Assembly: GCA_964648795.1 (NCBI GenBank)
Contig: CAZYMB010000027.1
Location: 1-7,384, forward strand
Length of the DNA: 7,384 nucleotides
Source of the DNA: JAHDDW01 sp964648795
GTDB taxonomy: Bacteria; Actinomycetota; Acidimicrobiia; Acidimicrobiales; SZUA-35
Direction: 5' to 3'
Part shown: positions 1 to 4,520 of the stretch, piece by piece
Layout: each line of letters begins with the position of its first letter
Position numbering within the stretch: the first letter of the stretch is position 1
Translations under genes and position numbers: made by a program
The notes under the pieces: generated by a model
Told to the model about the DNA's origin: nothing
Seen by the model: the letters and a program-made list of their open reading frames with translations, nothing else
The model's database searches: none

Positions 1-269
1 TTTCTGCCGAGCTGCTAGAAGAAGCTCGCATCGTTCAAGCTGGCGCTCTCAAAGACCAGGGTAAAACTAAGGAAGCAATCGAGCTTCTAGAAAGTGCAAG
101 TAAGCCTGGCAAGAACCCAAGTATCTTTGTACTTCGCAGACTCTATGTGTTGGCCGGCTATCACGAGGCTGCAGGTAACCTCAGCAAGGCCCGTTCAGCA
201 TGGCAACAAATTGTTAAACATGATAGAAGCTTCGGCGATGCCGCCGAGCGTCTAGCTGATCTAAGCTAG
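1..269 (+). CDS. C-terminal end of a TPR-repeat protein (5' partial)
   Basis: The frame is open from the window edge (first complete codon at 3) to TAG at 267-269, giving 88 visible residues. The translation is helical and carries two tetratricopeptide-like units: one around residues 8-30 (ALKDQGKTKEAIELLE) and one around 50-86 (YHEAAGNLSKARSAWQQIV, then DRSFGDAAERL). The small-residue and aromatic spacing and the final 'D-x-x-F-x-D-A-x-x-R-L' pattern are typical of TPRs at the end of a chain. TPR repeats bind other proteins, so no specific activity can be named. The N-terminal part lies outside the window, and the protein could carry other domains there. The stop overlaps that of the convergent gene on the other strand; no hairpin terminator is visible between them. 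Confidence 0.82.
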   Translation, partial: SAELLEEARIVQAGALKDQGKTKEAIELLESASKPGKNPSIFVLRRLYVLAGYHEAAGNLSKARSAWQQIVKHDRSFGDAAERLADLS

Positions 270-901
270 CTGAGGGTATTGCCGTGGTCTCGGCGACCGT
301 ATGGGTGAGTTAGATCGCCTGCCTGTTCTCGGAAAGTGCGGCCAAGAGGTTTTTGACGCTTGCCCTCATCTGTAGCCGCTTCGTGAGCAGCTACAAGTGC
401 TTTCTTCTTTGGTCCATCTTGTAGAATTTCAACATACTCTTTCCAAAGGTCGATAGCTGCTGGCCGGCAGAATTGGAGCAAGTGGGCTAGTTCTTGCAGT
501 CCAATTGGGTTTTGTCTGGGCTTATCTTCATCAGTACCGTTCGGAGCGTTGGTATTAATGGCTACAGTGAGCTGTCGTAAGATCTTGATTTGAGCAAACA
601 ATGGGAAGATCTCGTCGAAGACTACGTCTAAGCCTTTTAGTGAGGTCGGTGGATAGAGCCGAAAGATGTACATGAAAGTATCGACATAGGTATTCTGGAG
701 GTGCCGTTCGTTAGGTGCATCTGGTGCCAGATTGACTAGATCATTCCGTAAAGAATTTAGCGTGCCAATTACTTGGTCATGGTCGAGTTGGTCTAGCTGG
801 GCGATTTTTGTGAGTTCTTTGTCAGCTTGAATGCCTGGTTCTGTGTTTTTGATCGCATCTCGTATTTGCTCAATAAAATCTTCAGATGTACTTTCCGCCA
901 T
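266..901 (-). CDS. Hypothetical helical protein, 211 aa, downstream gene of a two-gene unit
   Basis: I do not recognise this protein. I start it at the ATG at 901 (MAESTSEDF), not the in-frame ATG at 934. The 901 start is preceded by TACACT and a 6-nt gap, the same layout as the upstream gene, and both proteins begin MAE. It is mostly amphipathic helix and charged, with no signal peptide or membrane segment. The middle is hydrophobic (FMYIFRLYPP near residue 75, VFDEIFPLFAQI near 92-103), a linker rich in N, D and P follows near 117-130, then a segment with FCRPAAIDLWKEY, and the last 40 residues are basic and look disordered. It lies 54 nt downstream of 956-1438 on the same strand and may be its distant paralogue. 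A cytosolic location is likely; the function is unknown. Confidence 0.72.
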   Translation of the reverse strand: MAESTSEDFIEQIRDAIKNTEPGIQADKELTKIAQLDQLDHDQVIGTLNSLRNDLVNLAPDAPNERHLQNTYVDTFMYIFRLYPPTSLKGLDVVFDEIFPLFAQIKILRQLTVAINTNAPNGTDEDKPRQNPIGLQELAHLLQFCRPAAIDLWKEYVEILQDGPKKKALVAAHEAATDEGKRQKPLGRTFREQAGDLTHPYGRRDHGNTLS

Positions 902-907
902 GGTTTC

Positions 908-913
908 AGTGTA
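908..913 (-). promoter_or_regulatory. Candidate leaderless -10 box (TACACT) of the 266-901 gene
   Basis: On the minus strand TACACT stands 6 nt before ATG at 901 and matches TATAAT at four of six positions. The block TACACTGA, 4 nt, ATGGCGGAA recurs almost unchanged at two other starts in this window (1438 minus, 4176 plus). If it acts as a -10, transcription would begin at or next to the ATG, giving this gene its own promoter inside the unit. No convincing -35 is visible; TTGGTA lies 15 nt upstream. Confidence 0.4.
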
Positions 914-955
914 GAGGGCACTTGGGAATACCAACGTTGTCAGGCGCTAGCAGTG

Positions 956-1438
956 CTAATGCGTTGGTTTTATGCCAGCTTCTCTTTCAAGGGCTGCTAG
1001 GTATGCTGGACTTACCGTGTGAGGTTCGGCTTCTAGGGCAGCGTCGATCTCGGAGGCGATTACGCTTCTAGTGTCCGGTACCCTCACGCAGAAGGCTGTG
1101 GCTACGACGTTGTCTGGGCGTATCTCATCAGCGAGTAGTAGTGAGACGACCTCTCTCTGTAAGTTTACGTTCTTTAGCTCGGCGAAGACATCCTGTGCTT
1201 GGTCAGAGGCGTAGAAGTTGGGCATTGCCATCAAGAGCCCTGCAAGATACTCGGCAGCAAACTCGAAGTTGCCGCCGAGAGTGTTGATTCGCTTAACTGT
1301 GCTTTGCAGTGTCTGTAGTAGCTCTGCCTCAGTGTATTGGAGCGCTAGCTGGTAGATGGGTGTCTTGGGTAGGCCCATGAGTGGGTCTATGTACCAGTTA
1401 ACAAAGTTTGCTTGTAGTTCTAGTCGTTTTTCCGCCAT
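956..1438 (-). CDS. Hypothetical helical protein, 160 aa, first gene of a two-gene unit
   Basis: I do not recognise this protein. It starts at ATG 1438 (MAEKRLELQ), 6 nt after a TAGACT box and without a Shine-Dalgarno, which suggests a leaderless message. The sequence is largely helical, with a pattern of hydrophobic residues (YLAGLLMAMPNFY near 64-76, VVSLLLADEI near 97-106) and an acidic, Pro-containing C-terminal third ending in KPTH. There is no signal peptide, metal-binding cluster or nucleotide-binding motif. It is read divergently from fba, with 61 nt between the two starts, and is followed after 54 nt by a second unknown gene on the same strand. It could be a small scaffold, regulatory or partner protein of that neighbour; this is inference only. 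Its codon use and base composition look like the rest of the window. Confidence 0.72.
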   Translation of the reverse strand: MAEKRLELQANFVNWYIDPLMGLPKTPIYQLALQYTEAELLQTLQSTVKRINTLGGNFEFAAEYLAGLLMAMPNFYASDQAQDVFAELKNVNLQREVVSLLLADEIRPDNVVATAFCVRVPDTRSVIASEIDAALEAEPHTVSPAYLAALEREAGIKPTH

Positions 1439-1443
1439 AGCTT

Positions 1444-1470
1444 CAGTCTAGCGGCCCAATAGACAGACTG
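1444..1470. promoter_or_regulatory. Dyad CAGTCT-N15-AGACTG in the divergent promoter region
   Basis: CAGTCT at 1444-1449 and AGACTG at 1465-1470 are perfect 6-bp inverted arms with 15 nt between, so the half-sites are 21 bp apart centre to centre, two helical turns. This spacing suits a dimeric regulator on one face of DNA. The left arm overlaps the candidate -10 of the minus-strand gene and the right arm falls where a -35 for fba would lie. An operator role is inferred; a 6-bp arm can occur by chance. Confidence 0.3.
1445..1450 (-). promoter_or_regulatory. Candidate leaderless -10 box (TAGACT) of the 956-1438 gene
   Basis: On the minus strand TAGACT is followed by GAAGCT and then the ATG at 1438. 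The spacing places the expected transcription start at the first codon, and no ribosome binding site is present. The box overlaps the left arm of the CAGTCT/AGACTG dyad, so a protein binding the dyad would cover it. Confidence 0.42.
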
Positions 1471-1486
1471 CGCATGGGGGGTGCGC
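1470..1486 (+). other. Short hairpin GCGCA-N7-TGCGC upstream of fba
   Basis: Five perfect GC-rich base pairs enclose a loop of T and six G residues (1475-1481). It sits just before the putative fba -10 and spans exactly the 17 nt expected between -35 and -10. There is no T-run after it, so it is not an intrinsic terminator. It may be a protein site or coincidence. Confidence 0.25.
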
Positions 1487-1492
1487 TAAGAT
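1487..1492 (+). promoter_or_regulatory. Candidate leaderless promoter -10 (TAAGAT) of fba
   Basis: TAAGAT lies 7 nt before the fba ATG at 1500, with TCTCTCT between. It matches TATAAT at four of six positions and there is no Shine-Dalgarno next to the start, so the message probably begins at or within a base of the start codon. The -35 region (CAGACT at 1464-1469, 17 nt upstream) keeps only the GAC core. Confidence 0.42.
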
Positions 1493-1499
1493 TCTCTCT

Positions 1500-2561
1500 A
1501 TGAGTCAATTTAAAAAAGGCGTCTTAACTGGCTCCGATGTAACAGATCTATTCAATTATGCGAACGAAACTGGGTTTGCTATTCCTGCAGCTAACTGTGT
1601 TGGGACTAATAGTGTTAATACAGTTCTAGAAACAGCGGCTCGGCTTAACTCGCCGGTAATCGTTCAATTCTCTAATGGTGGCGCCCACTTTTATGGTGGT
1701 AAGTCTCTACCTGCAGATACCGGCCAAGTTGCTGGCGCAATTAGTGGAGCTCTTCATGTTCGTCAGATGGCCGAACACTATGGAGCAACAGTAGTTCTTC
1801 ATACCGACCATGCAGCTAAGAAACTGCTTCCATGGATTGACGGCATGTTGGATGCCGGCGAAGATTACTTTAAAGCTCACGGTGAGCCGTTGTTTAGCTC
1901 ACACATGTTGGACCTTTCCGAAGAACCAATGGAAGAGAACCTTTCGATTTGTGCCGATTACTTTAAGCGCATGAACGCAATGGGAATGACACTAGAAATA
2001 GAGCTTGGTATTACCGGTGGCGAAGAAGACGGTGTCGACAACTCTGACGTTAAGCCAGAAGACCTCTACTCGAAGCCAGAAGAAATAGCGCAGGCTTACA
2101 AAGTGTTGAGCGAGACCAGCCCTAACTTTACGATTGCTGCTGCGTTCGGTAACGTTCACGGAGTTTACAAGCCCGGCAATGTTGTACTGACCCCATCTAT
2201 TCTTGACGATGCGCAGAAACATGTTGCTGCCGAATTTGGGTTGAGCGGTCAGCCGGTCAACTTTGTATTTCACGGTGGTTCTGGTTCAACTGAAGCTGAA
2301 ATACAAGAAGCTGTATCTTATGGTGTTGTCAAAATGAACATCGACACTGACTTGCAGTGGGCGTTCTGGGATGGCCTCCGTGGCTATGAGTCAGAGTTCC
2401 ACGACTACCTGCAGGGCCAAATCGGCAACCCCAATGGCCCAGATCAACCAAACAAGAAGAAGTATGACCCAAGAGTTTGGCTAAGGGCTTCTGAAATGTC
2501 AATGGGAGAGCGCCTCGAAGCAGCGTTTACTCAACTTAACAATGTAGGGACCCTTGGCTAA
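1500..2561 (+). CDS. fba: Class II (IIA) fructose-1,6-bisphosphate aldolase
   Basis: This zinc enzyme cleaves fructose 1,6-bisphosphate to dihydroxyacetone phosphate and glyceraldehyde 3-phosphate, or runs in reverse for gluconeogenesis, in the cytosol. The 353-aa length and sequence follow E. coli FbaA closely throughout. By that comparison the catalytic Asp is D103 in HTDH (101-104), and the zinc ligands are H104, E168 (LEIELG), H220 (GNVHG) and H258 (FHGGSGS), each six residues below the E. coli numbering. The GGEEDGVDN loop (173-181), the NIDTDLQWAF segment (280-289) and the class IIA tail with DQPNKKKYDPRVWLR are intact. The start at 1500 has no Shine-Dalgarno but fits a leaderless message. 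The last 8 nt overlap the start of the tlyA-like gene, suggesting cotranscription and coupling. Nothing appears damaged. Confidence 0.97.
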   Translation: MSQFKKGVLTGSDVTDLFNYANETGFAIPAANCVGTNSVNTVLETAARLNSPVIVQFSNGGAHFYGGKSLPADTGQVAGAISGALHVRQMAEHYGATVVLHTDHAAKKLLPWIDGMLDAGEDYFKAHGEPLFSSHMLDLSEEPMEENLSICADYFKRMNAMGMTLEIELGITGGEEDGVDNSDVKPEDLYSKPEEIAQAYKVLSETSPNFTIAAAFGNVHGVYKPGNVVLTPSILDDAQKHVAAEFGLSGQPVNFVFHGGSGSTEAEIQEAVSYGVVKMNIDTDLQWAFWDGLRGYESEFHDYLQGQIGNPNGPDQPNKKKYDPRVWLRASEMSMGERLEAAFTQLNNVGTLG

Positions 2562-3285
2562 GTCAAGGCAGCGTCTTGATCTAGCGTTAGTTGAGCGCAA
2601 GCTAGCTAGTTCTCGTTCACAGGCCTATGACCTTATAACTTCCGACAAGGTAATGGTCAACCAGGCCATTGTTTCTAAGCCGGCAAGTCGTGTAGCAGCA
2701 AGTGACACAGTAACGCTGACGGGCGATGCTCCTAAGTTTGTGTCTAGAGCTGGCGGCAAACTAGAAGGCGCCCTCAAAGAATTCGGCATCGACCCCAAGG
2801 GTCTGACATGTTTAGATGTTGGCTCTTCAACCGGTGGCTTTACCGACCTGCTACTTCAAAATGGTGCAAGTCATGTCACCTGTGTTGATGTGGGGACCAA
2901 CCAACTTCACGAGAAGATATCGAAGAACCCTAGAGTCGAAGTTCGCGAACAAACTGACATTCGCAAATTCAAATCAGGCAGAACATTTGATCTAGTAGTT
3001 GTTGATGTCAGCTTCATAAGCATTACATCAATCTCGCAATCCTTGGCCGAACTAACCGCCGATGGTGGACGACTCATATGCTTAGTCAAACCACAGTTCG
3101 AGGTGGGTAAGAAGTATGTTTCGAAGGGACGAGGAATCATCACCGATCCAGAACTCTGGAGCTACGCACTGAAACGGGTTATTGCTGATCTGCTAAGCAA
3201 GGGCTTTACTGTAAGCGGGGTCGCTCCGTCAGCAGTTGTCGGGACTACTGGAAACCAAGAGTTTGTGGTTGGTTTGACCAAATGA
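2554..3285 (+). CDS. tlyA: TlyA-family 2'-O-ribose rRNA methyltransferase (S4 domain plus FtsJ-like domain)
   Basis: TlyA proteins add a methyl group from SAM to the 2'-OH of cytidines in 16S and/or 23S rRNA; loss causes capreomycin resistance in mycobacteria. The 243-aa protein has an N-terminal S4 RNA-binding domain (about 6-58, with SRSQAYDLI) and a Rossmann methyltransferase domain with SAM motif LDVGSSTGGF (87-96). The family's catalytic tetrad is visible as K69 (SRAGGKL), D151 (VVVDVSF), K179 (LVKPQFE) and E236 (GNQEF). The start is TTG at 2554, inside the end of fba; the next in-frame Met (34) would destroy the S4 domain. AGGGA at 2546-2550 is very close to it, so coupling to fba is likely. 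It lacks the C-terminal tail of about 25 residues seen in M. tuberculosis TlyA, and the interdomain RAWV of that protein reads PKFV. The 16S/23S target range is therefore uncertain. Confidence 0.93.
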   Translation: MAKSRQRLDLALVERKLASSRSQAYDLITSDKVMVNQAIVSKPASRVAASDTVTLTGDAPKFVSRAGGKLEGALKEFGIDPKGLTCLDVGSSTGGFTDLLLQNGASHVTCVDVGTNQLHEKISKNPRVEVREQTDIRKFKSGRTFDLVVVDVSFISITSISQSLAELTADGGRLICLVKPQFEVGKKYVSKGRGIITDPELWSYALKRVIADLLSKGFTVSGVAPSAVVGTTGNQEFVVGLTK

Positions 3286-3300
3286 CGGCGTGTAGCCAGC

Positions 3301-3330
3301 CGGACAGTCTGGATACATAGAAGGTAGCCT
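3301..3330 (+). promoter_or_regulatory. Candidate promoter of nadK (CGGACA-N18-TAGCCT), leaderless geometry
   Basis: CGGACA at 3301-3306 keeps the GACA core of a -35. TAGCCT at 3325-3330 has only T, A and final T of the -10 consensus but sits 7 nt before the nadK ATG. AGAAGG at 3319-3324 is 13 nt from the ATG, too far for a good ribosome site. The 52-nt gap after tlyA leaves room for a separate promoter, although read-through is also possible. Confidence 0.28.
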
Positions 3331-3337
3331 TAAAGTA

Positions 3338-4162
3338 ATGGAAACTATCGGTTTAGTAGTTCACAAGCATCGCCCACAGGCGCAAGCGGTAGCAAGCGAT
3401 ATTGCAGCCTTTGTTCGGTCATCTGGCAAATCAGCTGTCGCTGTTGCTTCTGACGCAGACGTTATTGGGGATTCCGAAATTGAAGTAGTTGATGACCTCT
3501 CAAGTATTGACGCATGTATCAGTGTTGGCGGTGACGGAACAATACTTCGAGCAGTACGCAAAGTGGCCACACATGGTGTTGGCGTACTCGGGGTTAACGT
3601 TGGGCGTATGGGTTATCTAGCGGAAGTCGAGCCAAGTCTGGCAGAAGCAGCAACCAGAGAACTTCTTAGCGGCTCAGCAAAAATCAGTGAACGCATGATG
3701 GTAGAAACCGAGACAGCCGGCAGCAAGAACCACATTGGATTAAACGAGATAGTTGTTAGATCTGATTCAGGTCACGCTGTCTCTGTTGCTGTGCGCATCA
3801 GTGGCCAAGACTTTATGACCTATGCCGCCGATGGATTAATTGTTGCAACACCAACTGGTTCAACAGCATATTCATTAGCTGCCGGTGGCCCAGTGGTCGA
3901 ATCGGGATTTAAAGCACTGGTGCTCACACCAGTTGCAGCACATATGGCGTTTAACAGAAGTATTGTGTTACCACCCACAGCAAGAGTCGAATTCACAATT
4001 GTTGGACAGCGACCCGCTGAAGTATCTGTCGATGGCCGAACAGTTGCTGAGTTAGCAGTTGGAGACACAATTGGCTGCCAGGCCTCAGAAACTAAGGCTC
4101 GTTTCTATGAAATCCAGCCAAGGTCCTTCCATTCAGTGCTGCGAGAAAAATTCAGCATCTAG
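3338..4162 (+). CDS. nadK: NAD kinase (ATP/polyphosphate-dependent)
   Basis: NAD kinase phosphorylates the 2'-OH of the adenosine ribose of NAD to make NADP, the sole de novo source of NADP, in the cytosol. The 274-aa protein has the usual length and all hallmark motifs: GGDGT at 64-68 with catalytic D66, VGVLGVNVGRMGYL (81-94), the NE pair N136-E137 (LNEIVV), the NAD-binding YAADGLIVATPTGSTAYSLAAGGP (162-185), VDGR (231-234) and the C-terminal FYEIQPRSFHSVLREKF. The segment normally near H-x-L-x-x-R-P-I-V reads HMAFNRSIVLP (202-212), with Ser in place of Pro. A tlyA-nadK pair is common in Gram-positive bacteria. recN, which usually follows nadK in Actinobacteria, is absent. I take the ATG at 3338 because the protein then begins directly with the first beta strand (TIGLVVHK). 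Confidence 0.96.
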   Translation: METIGLVVHKHRPQAQAVASDIAAFVRSSGKSAVAVASDADVIGDSEIEVVDDLSSIDACISVGGDGTILRAVRKVATHGVGVLGVNVGRMGYLAEVEPSLAEAATRELLSGSAKISERMMVETETAGSKNHIGLNEIVVRSDSGHAVSVAVRISGQDFMTYAADGLIVATPTGSTAYSLAAGGPVVESGFKALVLTPVAAHMAFNRSIVLPPTARVEFTIVGQRPAEVSVDGRTVAELAVGDTIGCQASETKARFYEIQPRSFHSVLREKFSI

Positions 4163-4163
4163 C

Positions 4164-4169
4164 TAGACT
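4164..4169 (+). promoter_or_regulatory. Candidate leaderless -10 box (TAGACT) before the 48-aa ORF
   Basis: TAGACT begins 2 nt after the nadK stop and is followed by GAGTTC and ATG at 4176. The block TAGACTGA, 4 nt, ATGGCGGAA is the third copy of the start module found at 901 and 1438 on the minus strand. No good -35 is seen 16-19 nt upstream. The match to the other two copies is the main support. Confidence 0.38.
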
Positions 4170-4175
4170 GAGTTC

Positions 4176-4322
4176 ATGGCGGAACCAGAGAACCTAGAAG
4201 GTTATGAAGAGCTGTCCTATGATTTGATTAGCCGAATCCCAATTGTGGGGTCAGGCTCGCAGGTATATAAAAACAGATCAAGCCGGTTATTTAGGTTTGG
4301 GTTCAGGCCAAGACCCAGATGA
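4176..4322 (+). CDS. Possible small protein, 48 aa, unknown
   Basis: This short frame begins ATGGCGGAA (MAEPENLEGYEELSYD) 13 nt after nadK and ends with TGA at 4320-4322. I know of no family match. The first 16 residues are strongly acidic, followed by a hydrophobic patch (LISRIPIVGSGSQVY) and a basic, aromatic tail (RLFRFGFRPRPR). Support comes from its start module, shared with two longer genes in the window. Against it are its small size and the fact that its 3' third overlaps a structured segment and a candidate promoter. A second frame across the same DNA (4228-4356) ends in a Gly-rich peptide (LGLGSGQDPDDPGP), so a frameshifted or degraded gene is also possible. It lies where recN might be expected but does not resemble the RecN start. 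Confidence 0.35.
   Translation: MAEPENLEGYEELSYDLISRIPIVGSGSQVYKNRSSRLFRFGFRPRPR
4243..4271 (+). promoter_or_regulatory. Candidate promoter TTGTGG-N17-TATAAA in the nadK-pyrG gap
   Basis: TTGTGG at 4243-4248 and TATAAA at 4266-4271 are separated by the ideal 17 nt. The -10 matches at five of six positions and the -35 at three of six. The predicted start near 4277-4280 lies about 10 nt before the structured segment at 4289-4346, so the transcript would open with those hairpins and could run as a leader of about 240 nt into pyrG. It lies inside the 48-aa ORF, which weakens one or the other call. Confidence 0.4.
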
Positions 4323-4346
4323 TCCAGGCCCAAATCTAGGTCTTGG
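4289..4346 (+). ncRNA. Structured segment with two mutually exclusive hairpins, possible pyrG leader RNA
   Basis: Hairpin A pairs AGGTTTGGG (4293-4301) with CCCAAATCT (4329-4337), nine pairs with one G-U, and extends outward through T4292-A4338 and two wobbles to A4289-T4341. Hairpin B pairs CCAAGACC (4308-4315) with GGTCTTGG (4339-4346), eight perfect pairs. The 5' arm of B lies in the loop of A, so the two either exclude each other or form a strained pseudoknot. No T-run follows, so this is not a plain intrinsic terminator. An attenuator or regulated leader for CTP synthase is the natural guess, but the segment also contains direct repeats (TAGGT, CAGGCC), which can create inverted matches by chance. 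No known riboswitch is recognised. Confidence 0.35.
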
Positions 4347-4399
4347 TGGGCACTAAGGAATCTAATTTCAGACTGGCTCATTTGGCACTGACTAGCCGC

Positions 4400-4424
4400 C
4401 GCTGAAACAGCGCACGTCTAGACG
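4400..4424. other. Adjacent small hairpin and palindrome in the pyrG upstream region
   Basis: CGCTG-AAA-CAGCG (4400-4412) is a 5-bp stem with a 3-nt loop, and CGTCTAGACG (4415-4424) is a perfect 10-bp palindrome just after it. Together they form two symmetric sites in about 25 bp, roughly 100 bp before the pyrG start. They could be a protein-binding site or part of the leader fold. No T-run follows. Confidence 0.25.
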
Positions 4425-4473
4425 GTCCCCATTCAGGTATGTTTACTTGGCTAAGTTGTTGCCTGGGTGGTCT

Positions 4474-4479
4474 TATAGT
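4474..4479 (+). promoter_or_regulatory. Candidate pyrG-proximal -10 box (TATAGT)
   Basis: TATAGT matches TATAAT at five of six positions and would start transcription near 4486, giving a leader of about 35 nt that includes the pyrG ribosome site. The best -35 candidate, TTGGCT at 4447-4452, is 21 nt away, which is long. It is an alternative to the upstream promoter at 4243-4271; both could be used. Confidence 0.3.
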
Positions 4480-4510
4480 CTCTTTGCCATGTACGATAAA
4501 GAGGACCTTT

Positions 4511-4515
4511 AGGAG
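4511..4515 (+). promoter_or_regulatory. Shine-Dalgarno of pyrG (AGGAG)
   Basis: AGGAG ends 5 nt before GTG at 4521. It is the clearest ribosome binding site in the window and fixes the GTG start of CTP synthase, which is unusual here because most other starts lack one. Confidence 0.8.
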
Positions 4516-4520
4516 ATCGT

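Noticed and set aside
902..934. Longer N-terminus of the 266-901 gene from the ATG at 934
   Set aside because: The extra 11 residues (MVFPSALYTET) do not look conserved-like, there is no ribosome site before 934, and the 901 start matches the module of the neighbouring gene.
886..1071. Plus-strand 61-aa frame across the start of one unknown gene and the end of the other
   Set aside because: It overlaps the minus-strand coding frames, has no ribosome site and an unlikely composition (Leu/Arg-rich end); it is a shadow frame.
4292..4346. Classic H-type pseudoknot made by hairpins A and B together
   Set aside because: With no nucleotides between the two 3' arms and a 6-nt first loop that would have to span about 18 bp, the geometry is strained; alternative pairing is the simpler reading.
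4289..4356. Rho-independent terminator for nadK
   Set aside because: The stems are strong but no run of T follows either hairpin (the sequence after 4346 is TGGGCACTAAGG), so it lacks the second half of an intrinsic terminator.
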